Source of the DNA: Allobosea sp. CS1GBMeth4
GTDB taxonomy: Bacteria > Pseudomonadota > Alphaproteobacteria > Rhizobiales > Beijerinckiaceae
Direction of reading: 5' to 3'
Assembly (NCBI RefSeq): GCF_900185715.1
Contig: NZ_FYAS01000004.1
Coordinates: 17,461 to 81,460, forward strand
DNA length: 64,000 bases
Numbering within the stretch: position 1 is the stretch's first letter; the number at the start of each line of letters is the position of its first letter. Of the stretch, positions 1-9,106 are shown one piece after another. The notes beneath the pieces were generated by a model, which saw only the letters and a list, made by a program, of their open reading frames with translations, ran no database searches and was not told where the DNA came from. A program made the position numbers and the translations under genes.

Positions 1-519
<519 letters not shown>

Positions 520-645
520 TCACGGTCCCTCGAGGCGGCTTGCGGCGCCGCCGGTCACGCACCCGTTGCCGGAAATCCGCGGGCCTGGCAATGCGACATG
601 GCGCAAGGCCGGTCGAACCGGGCGGGGTCGACGCTGCAGCCGGGC

Positions 646-1080
646 TCAGCCACCGGTGTCGGCGACGAGGCCGGCCGCGGCGATACCGGCGAGCGCCGCC
701 GCCTCGTCATTGTCCGAGGTGTCGCCGGAGATGCCGACGACGCCGATCAGGTTGCCGTCGACGTCGCGAAGGAGGGCGCCACCCGGCACCGGCACCACGG
801 GTCCGCCGACGGACAGCGCGACGCCCTGGATGAAATGCGGGCGCTCCTGGGCCATCTTGTTGAGGGTGCGCGGTCCGACGCCGAGCGCGATCGCGCCATT
901 GGCCTTGCCGAGCGCGATCTCGCCGCGCTTCAGGCTGGTGCCGTCCTGGGCCAGGAAGAATTTCTGCGCGCCGCGACTGTCGAGGACTGCGATGGCGAGC
1001 GGCTTCAGCCCGTTGTCGCGCGCATATTTCAGCGCGCCGTCGACGATCATGCTGGCCTGTTCGAGGGTGAGAGCGGTCAT
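646..1080 (-). CDS. GlcG/HbpS family heme-binding-like protein
   Basis: The 144-residue protein starts MTALTLEQAS and has the GlcG/HbpS fold signature: an N-terminal helix, then LAIAVLDSRG, a central helix, and the glycine-rich segment VPVPGGALLRDVDGNLIGVVGISGD. The size matches the family (about 135-150). Members are small cytosolic or secreted proteins linked to heme binding, glycolate use or oxidoreductase operons, but most have no proven activity. No signal peptide is visible if the start is at 1080; an upstream in-frame start at 1143 would add a Pro/Arg-rich tail unlike the family and is not favoured. The partial ferredoxin-NADP reductase follows on the same strand. Family assignment is good, role unknown. 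Confidence 0.8.
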   Translation of the reverse strand: MTALTLEQASMIVDGALKYARDNGLKPLAIAVLDSRGAQKFFLAQDGTSLKRGEIALGKANGAIALGVGPRTLNKMAQERPHFIQGVALSVGGPVVPVPGGALLRDVDGNLIGVVGISGDTSDNDEAAALAGIAAAGLVADTGG

Positions 1081-1328
1081 GGCTGGCCTTTCAGGCGGCG
1101 GCATCCCCGGCTTCGTGCGGCCGGAGCGGGCGACGTGGAGCAAGGGGAGGCACCGGGTCCGGTCTTGCAGTCGTCCTCACGAAGAGTCTTGATGAGCGGC
1201 CGCTTCGATGCGTGTTCCGCCGAGTGGATGCCACTTTGGTGCCCCGAACCTGCTGCAAAGCTGGCATGTTAAGCGAAGCCCGATCGTTCGGCCAATCCTG
1301 GCGGAGCGACGCGCCTGGAGAGCATGCT

Positions 1329-1772
1329 ATGGGTCTGTTCAGTTTCATCAAGGAAGCCGGGGCCAAAATCTTCGGGTCGAACTCGGCCAGCGCGGCGACC
1401 GCGGATCAGCTCCAGAAGGAACTCGCGGGCCATGGCCTGCCTTCGGACGTCAAGATCGATGTGTCGGGCGACAAGGTGAAGGTCTCCGGCAAGGCGATGA
1501 CCACCGAGGAGGCCGAGAAGATCATCCTAGCGATCGGCAACACCGCCGGCGTCGGCCAGGTCGAATCGGAGCTGATCGTCACCAAGGAGGCGCCGGCCGC
1601 GGTCTTCTACACGGTGAAGAAGGGCGACACGCTCTGGAAGATCGCCGAGGAGCATTACGGCAAGGGCAAGGGCGCCAAATATACCGAGATCGTCAAGGCC
1701 AACACGCCGCCGGTGAAGAATCCCGACCTGATCCAGCCGGGCTGGGTCCTGCGCATTCCGCCGCTGGCCTGA
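1329..1772 (+). CDS. BON-LysM protein, Kbp/YgaU-like
   Basis: This 147-residue protein opens MGLFSFIKEAG, the typical start of Kbp (YgaU), the soluble potassium-binding protein of E. coli. Residues about 25-85 form a BON domain (VKIDVSGDKVKVSGKA, then GVGQVESELIV) and residues about 93-145 form a LysM domain (YTVKKGDTLWKIAEEHYG, ending NPDLIQPGWVLRIPPLA). No signal peptide is present, in line with the cytoplasmic location of Kbp. The ATG at 1329 is chosen because it gives the conserved N-terminus. It stands alone between the divergent GlcG-like gene and the TRAP operon. Potassium binding is known for the E. coli protein and only inferred here. Confidence 0.85.
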   Translation: MGLFSFIKEAGAKIFGSNSASAATADQLQKELAGHGLPSDVKIDVSGDKVKVSGKAMTTEEAEKIILAIGNTAGVGQVESELIVTKEAPAAVFYTVKKGDTLWKIAEEHYGKGKGAKYTEIVKANTPPVKNPDLIQPGWVLRIPPLA

Positions 1773-1811
1773 CGACGAAGAACGGCGAGCGGCGCCGCTG
1801 CCGCTTGCCAG

Positions 1812-1831
1812 ATAGTTGCAGTGGCAACTAT
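1812..1831. promoter_or_regulatory. Operator-like inverted repeat before the TRAP operon
   Basis: Perfect 8-base arms ATAGTTGC and GCAACTAT flank the 4-base centre AGTG. The size and AT-bearing arms resemble MarR- or TetR-family operators. It lies between the BON-LysM gene and a strong GC-rich hairpin, about 155 bases before dctP. No MarR gene is adjacent, so the regulator is unknown. Confidence 0.4.
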
Positions 1832-1835
1832 TATC

Positions 1836-1866
1836 GCCGGGAGGCTGTCGGCGACAGCCTCCCGGC
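1836..1866 (+). terminator. Strong GC-rich hairpin after the BON-LysM gene
   Basis: Perfect 14-base arms (GCCGGGAGGCTGTC and its complement) around a 3-base loop. It lies 64 bases past the stop at 1772. No T-tract follows (TTGCG), so it may be a weak intrinsic terminator or an mRNA-stabilising hairpin at the head of the TRAP transcript. Confidence 0.45.
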
Positions 1867-1986
1867 TTGCGTTGCGGCCGGTTTCCACCTCAATAGTGCA
1901 AGACGCGAGACGGGCCGGGCGGCGAGCCGCCGAAGGCCCGCGGCGGGGGCGACCCGAACAACCGAGGCATCCCAGGGGAGGGATAG

Positions 1987-3039
1987 ATGACTTTTGACCG
2001 CCGCAGATTCCTGGCGCTCGCCGGCTCGGCCGTTGCCGCGCCCGCCGTGCTGCGCGCCACGCGCGCCGACGCCCAGGAGGTGACGCTGCGCATGCACCAC
2101 TTCCTGCCGCCGGTGGCGAACGGGCATGCGAAGTTCCTGAAGCCCTGGGCCGACAAGGTCGGCGCCGAATCGAACGGCCGGATCAAGATCGACATCTTCC
2201 CGTCGATGCAGCTCGGCGGCACTCCGCCGCAGCTCTACGACCAGGCGCGCGACGGCGTCGTCGACATCGTCTGGACCCTGCCGGGCAACACGCCCGGCCG
2301 CTTCACCGGCATCGAGGCGTTCGAGCTGCCCTTCGTGCCGAACAAGCGGGCGCTGGTGAACTCGCTGGCGCTGACCGACTATGCCGCCGAGCACCTCAGG
2401 GACGAATTCAAGGACATCCATCCGCTTTGCTTCTGGGCGCATGATCACGGGCTGATCCATGCCAACAAGCCGGTGAGGACGATGGAGGACCTGAAGGGGC
2501 TGAAGCTGCGCTTCCCGACCCGCCTCGCCGGCGAGGCGCTGCGCGCGCTCGGTGCCAACGCCATCGGCATGCCGATCCCGCAAGTGCCGGAATCGCTGGC
2601 GCAGCGCGTGATCGACGGCTGCGTCGTGCCCTGGGAGGTGGTGCCCTCGATCAAGGTGCAGGAGCTGGTGAAGAACCACACCGAGATTCCGGGCTCGCCG
2701 ACCTTCTACGTCGCGACCTTCGTCCTCGCCATGAACAAGGCGAAATACGAGGGGCTCGCGCCCGACCTCAAGGCGGTGATCGACAGGAACTCCGGCGCCG
2801 CCGCGGCCGCCATGGCGGGCAAGGTCTGGGACGAGCAGGCGGTGGTCGTCTCGGAGATGGTCAAGAAGCGCGGCAACACCATCATCACCATCGAGGAGGC
2901 CGAGGCGGCGCGCTGGCGCAAGACCACGGAGCCGGTGATCGAGGGCTGGCTCAAGACCGCCAAGGACAAGGGACTCGACGGCGAGAAGCTGCTCGCCGCC
3001 GCCCGCGCCGCGCTGACCAAGCATCAGAACGCGGCCTGA
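1987..3039 (+). CDS. dctP: TRAP transporter substrate-binding protein, DctP family
   Basis: This 350-residue periplasmic solute receptor captures a substrate, usually an organic acid, for the sodium-driven DctQM permease. The N-terminus has a twin-arginine-type signal (DRRRFLALAG, then a hydrophobic stretch ending in ARADAQE). The family core is clear: LRMHHFLPP near residue 36, the segment LKGLKLRFPTRLAGEALRALGA with the conserved Arg that binds substrate carboxylate in known members, and GMPIPQVPESLAQRVIDG. The ribosome site AGGGGAGGGA lies just before the ATG. It is the first gene of a tight operon, with dctQ 4 bases downstream. The substrate cannot be read from sequence. Confidence 0.92.
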   Translation: MTFDRRRFLALAGSAVAAPAVLRATRADAQEVTLRMHHFLPPVANGHAKFLKPWADKVGAESNGRIKIDIFPSMQLGGTPPQLYDQARDGVVDIVWTLPGNTPGRFTGIEAFELPFVPNKRALVNSLALTDYAAEHLRDEFKDIHPLCFWAHDHGLIHANKPVRTMEDLKGLKLRFPTRLAGEALRALGANAIGMPIPQVPESLAQRVIDGCVVPWEVVPSIKVQELVKNHTEIPGSPTFYVATFVLAMNKAKYEGLAPDLKAVIDRNSGAAAAAMAGKVWDEQAVVVSEMVKKRGNTIITIEEAEAARWRKTTEPVIEGWLKTAKDKGLDGEKLLAAARAALTKHQNAA

Positions 3040-3043
3040 GCGC

Positions 3044-3547
3044 ATGACCGACAGGGTGGGGGAAGCGCCGCCATCGCGCATCGACGCGGTGGCGGAGGCG
3101 GTCGCGCTCATCGGCGGGGTGCTGCTGGTCGCGCTCGCGACCATGGTCGTGGTCAGCGTGACCTTGCGCAGCGACCTGGTCGGAGCCGCCGGCGTGCCCG
3201 GCGATTTCGAGCTTGTGCAGATGACCACCGCCGTCGCCGCCTTCTGCTTCCTGCCGCTGTGCCAGCTCAGGCGCGGCAACATCTTCGTCGACACCTTCAC
3301 CCTGAAGCTGCCGCGCCGCTGGCGCGACGGCCTCGACGCGCTCTGGGACGTGATCTACGGGCTCGCAATGGCGCTGATCGCCTGGCGCCTCGGCGTCGGC
3401 GCGCGCTCGGCCTACGCCAGCGGCGAGAACACCATGGTGCTGCAGCTGCCGAGCTATCTGCCGATCGCGATCTGCGCGGTGCTCGCCGGTTTCGTCGCGC
3501 TCGCCGCCTTCGTCAGCGCCAGCCGTCTGGCGAGGCAGGCCCGATGA
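3044..3547 (+). CDS. dctQ: TRAP transporter small permease, DctQ family
   Basis: The 167-residue membrane protein has four predicted hydrophobic segments (about residues 20-42, 58-75, 96-116, 138-160), the standard topology of DctQ. The family-like segment AFCFLPLCQLRRGNIFVDTF follows the second segment. It helps dock the receptor and stabilise DctM. It starts 4 bases after dctP and its stop overlaps the dctM start by 4 bases (ATGA), so the two permease genes are probably translationally coupled. Confidence 0.9.
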   Translation: MTDRVGEAPPSRIDAVAEAVALIGGVLLVALATMVVVSVTLRSDLVGAAGVPGDFELVQMTTAVAAFCFLPLCQLRRGNIFVDTFTLKLPRRWRDGLDALWDVIYGLAMALIAWRLGVGARSAYASGENTMVLQLPSYLPIAICAVLAGFVALAAFVSASRLARQAR

Positions 3548-4863
3548 GCGGCTTTTCCCTGGCGATCACCGGTTTCGCCGCGATGCTGGCGCTGATGGCG
3601 CTGCGCCTGCCGATCGGGCTCGCCATGCTGGTCGTCGGCAGCGCCGGCTATATCCAGCTCAACGGGCTCGAGCCGTTCCTGAACTATATCCGCACGACCC
3701 CCTATCAAATCTTCGCCAACTACACGCTGTCGGTGATTCCGCTGTTCGTGCTGATGGGGGCCTTCGCCGAACGCTCGGGACTGGCGGGCGACCTGTTCAA
3801 GGCGGCCTCCGCCTTCGTCGGCCATCGCCGCGGCGGCCTCGGCATGGCGATGATCGGCGCCTGCACGGGCTTTGGCGCGATCTGCGGCTCGTCGGTGGCG
3901 ACGACGGCGACCTTCGCCCGTGCGCCCCTGCCGCAATTGCGCTCCTATCGCTACGATCCCGGCTTCGCCTGCGGCGTCACCGCCGTCGGCGGCACGCTCG
4001 GCATCCTGATCCCGCCATCGGTGATCCTCGTGGTCTATGCGATCTCGACCGAGCAGAACATCGCCAGGCTGTTCCAGGCGGCGCTGGTTCCCGGGTTGAT
4101 GGCGACGGCGTTCTACTGCCTCACCATCTGGATCATGACGCGCCTCGACGGCAGGCTCGGCCCGGCCCATGAGCGCACGCCCTGGCGCGAGCGCGGGCCG
4201 CTTCTGGTCGGCGTCGTTCCGGCGCTGACGGTGGCGGTGATCGTCGTCGGCGGCATCTATGGCGGCGTCTTCACGCCGACCGAGGGCGCCTCGGTCGGCG
4301 CCTTCATCATGCTGGCGATCGGCCTGATCCGGCGCAGCCTCGGCCTCGACGGCATCAGGCAGGCGATCCTGCAGACCGCCGAGACCTCGGCGATGATTTT
4401 CGCCATCCTGCTCGGCGCCGAGGTGTTCAACGCCTTCCTGGCGCTGACGCAGGTCCCGACCGCGGCGGCGGAGATGATCGCCGCCTCCGGCTGGCAGCCC
4501 TATACGGTGCTCGTCGGCCTGCTCGTCTTCTACATCGTGCTCGGCGGCGTCATGGACGAGCTCGCCATGATCCTGCTCACCCTGCCGGTGTTCTTCCCGA
4601 TCGTGACGGCGCTCGATTTCGGCATGCCGAGCGACGACATCGCGATCTGGTTCGGCATCCTCGTGCTGATCGTGGTCGGCATCGGCATGACCTGCCCGCC
4701 GATCGGACTCAACGTCTTCGTCGTCGCCTCGCTGGCGCGCGACGTGCCGGTGACGCGGATCTATCGCGGCGTCCTGCCCTTCGTCGCCGCCGACATCATC
4801 CGGCTCGCCATCTGCGTGGCATTCCCGGCGCTCAGCCTCTATCTGGTGAGGCTCCTGAACTGA
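3544..4863 (+). CDS. dctM: TRAP transporter large permease, DctM family
   Basis: The 439-residue protein has about 12 hydrophobic segments and the DctM motifs: IPLFVLMGAFAERSGLA, CTGFGAICGSSVATTATF, GGTLGILIPPSVILVVYAI, and near the C-terminus VGIGMTCPPIGLNVFVV. It is the transporting subunit of the TRAP system in the inner membrane. The start at 3544 gives the usual DctM N-terminus and overlaps the dctQ stop; an earlier in-frame start would add a tail that is only the dctQ gene read out of frame. The rhodanese gene follows 20 bases downstream and may be cotranscribed. Confidence 0.92.
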   Translation: MSGFSLAITGFAAMLALMALRLPIGLAMLVVGSAGYIQLNGLEPFLNYIRTTPYQIFANYTLSVIPLFVLMGAFAERSGLAGDLFKAASAFVGHRRGGLGMAMIGACTGFGAICGSSVATTATFARAPLPQLRSYRYDPGFACGVTAVGGTLGILIPPSVILVVYAISTEQNIARLFQAALVPGLMATAFYCLTIWIMTRLDGRLGPAHERTPWRERGPLLVGVVPALTVAVIVVGGIYGGVFTPTEGASVGAFIMLAIGLIRRSLGLDGIRQAILQTAETSAMIFAILLGAEVFNAFLALTQVPTAAAEMIAASGWQPYTVLVGLLVFYIVLGGVMDELAMILLTLPVFFPIVTALDFGMPSDDIAIWFGILVLIVVGIGMTCPPIGLNVFVVASLARDVPVTRIYRGVLPFVAADIIRLAICVAFPALSLYLVRLLN

Positions 4864-4883
4864 GCGAGCCCGAGAGCAGCAGC

Positions 4884-5198
4884 ATGATCGTTCACGACCT
4901 CGACATCGACGCCGTCAAGACAGGGCTGGCCGACGGCTCGATCCTGATCGTCGACGTGCGCGAGCCGCACGAATACGCGGCCGGGCGCATTCCGGGCTCG
5001 GTGTCGCTGCCGCTCTCGCGGTTCGATCCCGCCGACCTGCCGAACGAGCCGGGCAAGCGCGTGGTGCTGTCCTGCGCCGCCGGCGTGCGCTCGCTGCGGG
5101 CGCTGGAGTTCGCGCAGGCCGCCGGGCTCGACATCGACAGCCACTATATCGGCGGCTTCAAGGACTGGGCCACGCGCGGCGAGCCGGTCGAGCGCTGA
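4884..5198 (+). CDS. Single-domain rhodanese-like protein
   Basis: A 104-residue one-domain rhodanese. DVREPHEYAAGRIPGS is the characteristic start of the fold, and the active-site loop is SCAAGVRS with the catalytic Cys at about residue 71. It ends with YIGGFKDWATRGEPV. Such proteins move sulfane sulfur in the cytoplasm; the acceptor is unknown. It lies 20 bases after dctM on the same strand, so it probably belongs to the same transcript. This raises the possibility, not testable here, that the TRAP substrate is a sulfur-bearing organic acid. Confidence 0.85.
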   Translation: MIVHDLDIDAVKTGLADGSILIVDVREPHEYAAGRIPGSVSLPLSRFDPADLPNEPGKRVVLSCAAGVRSLRALEFAQAAGLDIDSHYIGGFKDWATRGEPVER

Positions 5199-5375
5199 GT
5201 ATCGCTGCGAATCCCCTGGCTGTCATCCTTCGGGACTCAGCCTGCTGCTGCTCCTCGGAACGAGGGCTGTATTTGTCAGGCTGGCCCCACGGCCTTCCGG
5301 TTGCGGTTCAAGACGCCAGCACCGATAAGATGGCGCGGCCCGTAGATCGGCCGCGGTCTACCAAAAGGTGCCCTG

Positions 5376-6329
5376 ATGAAGGCTTCCTCCCTGCTGAGTC
5401 TCGCCCTCGCAGCCCTGCTCTGCACCGCATCGGCGGCGCCGTCGGCCTTCGCGCAGGCTGCCCCGCAGGCCGCGCCGAAGCGGCCGGCGCAGGATCCGGA
5501 GCTGCAGGCGGCGATCGCGAAGTCGAACGCCTATACCGCGCTAGCCAACCGGACGCTGAGGGCGATCGAATCCTGGGACCGCTACAAGAGCTGGGTCGAC
5601 ATGAAGAAGGGCCCGACCGGCAAGGAGCGCTACATCTCCTACGGGCTCTACAGCCTGTATGACGTGACGAGCGAGATCGCCAAGGCCGAGGCGGCGACCG
5701 GCCAGGCGCCGGGGCAGCCGGAGCTCGACGGCGCGGTGAAGCGCTACATCGCCGCCTATCAGGAGCTCGCGCCGCTGATCACGCGGGCCGAGCGCTATTA
5801 CGAGCGCAAGGATTATCGCGCCGACAACGCCGCCGAGGGCCGTGAGCTGCACGCCCGGATGGTGCCGACGGCCGAGGCCTTCCTGCGCGAGCGGGCAGCG
5901 TTCGACGGGCAGCTCGGCGCCTACAAGAGAGGCATCGACGCGCGCGAGCTCGCGGCGATCGAGGCGAGCGAGGGCCGCCAGGCGCGCTGGCAGCTGCGCA
6001 ACATCATGATCAATGCGCGCGCCGTGATGGACCGGATGCCGAGCAACGAGAAGCCGATCGTCGATCTCGCCGCCTTCGATGCGGCGCTCGCCGGCTACGC
6101 TGCGGCGATCAGGGAGATGGACGCCTTCAAGGATAAGAACCAGTCCGGCGTGCCGATCATCGATTCGCAGGCCAGCTCCTGGCTCGGCGCGCTGCGCGAT
6201 TTCCGCGAGAAGCTCGGCAAGTCGAAGGGCGATGTCCGCAAGGGCGCGGCGAACGATGCCAACCGGATCGTCTCCAGCTATAATATGATGGTGTCGCTGT
6301 CCGACAGCGCCGCCCGCATGATCCGCTGA
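5376..6329 (+). CDS. DUF3829 (YiiG-like) exported protein
   Basis: The 317-residue protein has a signal peptide (MKASSLLSLALAALLCTASA, cleavage near AFAQA) and then a helical body with the spacing and C-terminal YNMMVSLSDSAARMIR that I associate with the DUF3829/YiiG family. There is no convincing lipobox, so it is probably soluble in the periplasm. Function of the family is unknown. It is monocistronic: 177 bases separate it from the rhodanese, and a palindromic repeat follows its stop. The ATG at 5376 gives the signal peptide directly. Confidence 0.65.
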   Translation: MKASSLLSLALAALLCTASAAPSAFAQAAPQAAPKRPAQDPELQAAIAKSNAYTALANRTLRAIESWDRYKSWVDMKKGPTGKERYISYGLYSLYDVTSEIAKAEAATGQAPGQPELDGAVKRYIAAYQELAPLITRAERYYERKDYRADNAAEGRELHARMVPTAEAFLRERAAFDGQLGAYKRGIDARELAAIEASEGRQARWQLRNIMINARAVMDRMPSNEKPIVDLAAFDAALAGYAAAIREMDAFKDKNQSGVPIIDSQASSWLGALRDFREKLGKSKGDVRKGAANDANRIVSSYNMMVSLSDSAARMIR

Positions 6330-6340
6330 AGATGAGGCGG

Positions 6341-6474
6341 CATTCCGGGACGCCGCAGAGCGGCGGGCCCGGAACCCATATCCGCTCCGCTACGGACGAT
6401 ACCGGAGGCTTTCGCCCACGGGATCGTCCTCGTGTCCATGGTTGCGGGGCTCCTCGCTGCGCGGGGCCCGGACT
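6341..6474. repeat. Intergenic palindromic element, copy A (in the 6330-6663 gap)
   Basis: The 334-base gap between the DUF3829 gene and the molybdenum hydroxylase holds no gene. Its left part contains two facing copies of a unit of about 40 bases: CATTCCGGG, a short stem (CGCCGC-AGA-GCGGCG at 6351-6365), then GGCCCGGAACCCA; and a diverged inverted copy at 6440-6474 with the stem CCTCGC-TGC-GCGGGG. The same unit recurs at 26664-26806 and 43869-44018. It could also terminate the upstream transcript. The rest of the gap (6475-6663) shows nothing I can name apart from the probable promoter region. Confidence 0.6.
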
Positions 6475-6663
6475 GGCGGTGTGTGTGAAATTGGCCGGCA
6501 TGTATCGACAAGGCCCCGGCCTGCCCTAGAATACCCTCCATAGCGCCCGCTGGCCGGAAGCCTGCGCTCCATGCATTCCGGCCCCAGCATGCGGACCGGG
6601 GTGACGGCGCGGCGATCCTGCGCCAGTCTTTCTCATTCGAGTGATCCGAAGGAATTCTTGCCG

Positions 6664-8973
6664 ATGCGTCCGATGAAGTTCGGGATGGGCCAGCCGATGC
6701 GGCGGGTCGAGGATCAGCGCCTGACCACCGGCACTGGCCGCTACACCGACGACACCGCGGTCGAGGGCGCGCTGCACGCCTATGTCCTGCGCTCGCCGCA
6801 TGCGCATGCCAGGTTCAAGATCATCGACAAGGAGACGGCGCGCAAGCGCAAGGGCGTCAAGCTGATCCTGACAGGCGAGGATGTCGCCGATCTCGGCGAC
6901 ATTCCCTGCAAGGGGCTGATCAAGGAGGTCTCCGGCGAGCCCGTGAAGCCGACGCATGTGCCGGTTCTGCCGGTCGACACCGTGCGCCATGTCGGCGAGG
7001 CGATCGCCTTCATCGTCGCCGAGACGCTCGACCAGGCGCGCGATGCCGCCGAGGCGATCGAGATCGAGTTCGAGACGCTGCCCTCGGTCACGGGCATCGC
7101 CGAGGCGCTCGACGCCAAGGCGCCGCAGGTCTGGCCCGACCGGGCCGGCAACGTCGCCTTCGAGGCGGAGCAGGGCAATCGCGACAGGACGGAGAAGGCC
7201 TTCGCCAAGGCCGACCGCACGGTCTCGATCACCATCGTCAACAATCGCCTCGCCTCCAACTACATGGAGACGCGTGCCTGCATCGCCGAATACGACAAGG
7301 CGGGCAAACGCTGGACGCTGACGCTCGGCAGCCAGGGCAGCCACGGCATGCGCGACATCCTCGCCAAGAACGTCCTCAAGGTCGATCCGGCCCGGATCCG
7401 GGTGATCACCCCCGATGTCGGCGGCGGCTTCGGGACCAAGATCTTCATGTACCGCGAATACCCGCTGACCATGGTCGCGGCGGAGAGGCTGAAGCGGCCG
7501 GTACGCTGGGTCGCCGACCGGACCGAGCATTTCCTCGCCGACACCCATGGCCGCGCCAACCTCACCACCGCGACGATGGCCCTCGACAAGCGTGGCAGGT
7601 TCATCGGCCTGAAAGTCGACCTCGCCGCCGATATGGGCGCCTATCTCTCGCAGTATGGGCCCTTCATTCCCTGGGTCGGCACGACGATGACGCCGGGCTG
7701 CTACAACATCCCGGCCGTGCATGTCCGCTTCCGCGGCGTCTTCACCAATACGACGCCGGTCGACGCCTATCGCGGCGCCGGGCGGCCCGAGGCGGCCTAT
7801 CTGATCGAGCGCCTGGTCGACGCGATCGCGCGCGAGACCGGCAGGACGCCGGACGCGGTGCGCGCGCAGAATTTCGTCAAGCCGAGCGAGATGCCGCACA
7901 AGACGCAGACCGGCCCGGTCTACGATTCCGGCGAGTTCGAGGGCCATATGCGCCGCGCCATGGAGGTCGCGGACTGGAAGGGCTTCAAGAGCCGTCTCAG
8001 GGCCTCGCAGAAGGCCGGCAAGATCCGCGGCATCGGCCTCGCCTGCTATATCGAGGCCTGCGGCGGCGGCGGGCCGGAGAGCTCGACCGTGATCCTCGAG
8101 AAGGACGGCACCGTCACCGTGCTGATCGGCACCCAGTCGAACGGGCAGGGGCACGAGACCGCCTATTCGCAGCTGGTCGCGCAGCATCTCGACATCCCGC
8201 TCGACCGCATCAGGGTGATCCAGGGCGATACCGACCGGATCGCCACCGGCTCCGGCACCGGCGGTTCGCGCTCGATCCCCGTCGGCGGCGCGGCGCTCAA
8301 CGCGGCGACCGGCATCCTCGCCGACAATCTGAAGAGCCTCGCCTCGGACGCGCTCGAAGCCAGCCCCGGCGACCTCGAGATCGTCGACGGGGCCGTGCGC
8401 ATCGTCGGCACCGACAAGAAGCTCGATCTCAAGGCGATCGCCAACCTGCCCGGCGCGAAGGCGGAGCAGCTCAGCGTCCATCAGAGCTGGACGCCGCCGG
8501 AGGCGACCTATCCGAACGGCACCCATGTGGTCGAGCTGGAGATCGATCCGGCGACGGGCGGCACCGAGATCCAGAACTATGTGGTGGTCGACGATTTCGG
8601 CGTGACGCTGAACCCGATCATGCTGCAGGGCCAGGTCCATGGCGGCGCGGCGCAGGGCATCGGCCAGGCGCTGATGGAGGAGATCCGCTTCGACTCGTCC
8701 GGCCAGATGCTGACCGCGACCTTCATGGACTATGCCCTGCCGCGCGCGATCGACATCCCGAGCTTCCATTTCGAGACGCGCAACGTGCCCTGCGTCACCA
8801 ACGCCATCGGCGTGAAGGGCGCGGGCGAGGCCGGCGCGATCGGCGCCTGCCCGGCCGTCATGAACGCTATGGTTGACGCGCTCGACCGCGCCGCCGGCAT
8901 CAAGGCGATCGACATGCCCGCGACGCCGGCCAAGGTGTTCGCGACCTTGCGGGAAGCGGGATATCGGCCCTGA
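6664..8973 (+). CDS. Molybdenum hydroxylase large subunit, CoxL/xanthine dehydrogenase family
   Basis: This 769-residue protein is the molybdopterin-cytosine-dinucleotide subunit of a xanthine dehydrogenase/aerobic CO dehydrogenase type enzyme. It has the N-terminal a/b hammerhead domain (RRVEDQRLTTGTGRYTDD), the Mo-binding core (GGGFGTK), and the loop AYRGAGRPEA. This loop is the form II version, not the AYXCSFR loop of true CO dehydrogenases, so CO oxidation is unlikely. The C-terminal Glu motif is GVKGAGEAGAIGACPAVMNA. No FAD or 2Fe-2S subunit gene is adjacent; two cytochrome c genes follow on the same strand. The start at 6664 gives the family N-terminus. Substrate unknown. Confidence 0.88.
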   Translation: MRPMKFGMGQPMRRVEDQRLTTGTGRYTDDTAVEGALHAYVLRSPHAHARFKIIDKETARKRKGVKLILTGEDVADLGDIPCKGLIKEVSGEPVKPTHVPVLPVDTVRHVGEAIAFIVAETLDQARDAAEAIEIEFETLPSVTGIAEALDAKAPQVWPDRAGNVAFEAEQGNRDRTEKAFAKADRTVSITIVNNRLASNYMETRACIAEYDKAGKRWTLTLGSQGSHGMRDILAKNVLKVDPARIRVITPDVGGGFGTKIFMYREYPLTMVAAERLKRPVRWVADRTEHFLADTHGRANLTTATMALDKRGRFIGLKVDLAADMGAYLSQYGPFIPWVGTTMTPGCYNIPAVHVRFRGVFTNTTPVDAYRGAGRPEAAYLIERLVDAIARETGRTPDAVRAQNFVKPSEMPHKTQTGPVYDSGEFEGHMRRAMEVADWKGFKSRLRASQKAGKIRGIGLACYIEACGGGGPESSTVILEKDGTVTVLIGTQSNGQGHETAYSQLVAQHLDIPLDRIRVIQGDTDRIATGSGTGGSRSIPVGGAALNAATGILADNLKSLASDALEASPGDLEIVDGAVRIVGTDKKLDLKAIANLPGAKAEQLSVHQSWTPPEATYPNGTHVVELEIDPATGGTEIQNYVVVDDFGVTLNPIMLQGQVHGGAAQGIGQALMEEIRFDSSGQMLTATFMDYALPRAIDIPSFHFETRNVPCVTNAIGVKGAGEAGAIGACPAVMNAMVDALDRAAGIKAIDMPATPAKVFATLREAGYRP

Positions 8974-9106
8974 TGCAAGGAGGCATTTGCCTGTTTGCAA
9001 GGCCTTTCACGAGAATGCGACTTGGCGCTGTCCCGGTCGCCGGTTGATCTGGAAGAGTTCCAAACGGCGTCGGTCCCGGCGCCAGCCTTCCGGAGGATAA
9101 CCACGC

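Noticed and set aside
1831..3300. Long open frame antisense to the TRAP genes
   Set aside because: Its codon pattern mirrors dctP/dctQ; the translation is Arg/Gly/His-rich with no domain. A GC-rich shadow.
5199..5375. Small gene or RNA in the rhodanese-DUF3829 gap
   Set aside because: No start with a convincing ribosome site and coding pattern; only weak local complementarity.
6664..8973. Aerobic CO dehydrogenase large subunit
   Set aside because: The active-site loop is AYRGAGR (form II), not the AYXCSFR loop of true CO dehydrogenases, and the partner subunits are missing.
6526..9000. 824-codon open frame antisense to the molybdenum hydroxylase
   Set aside because: The sense strand encodes a clear CoxL-family protein; the antisense product is low-complexity Arg/Asp-rich text.
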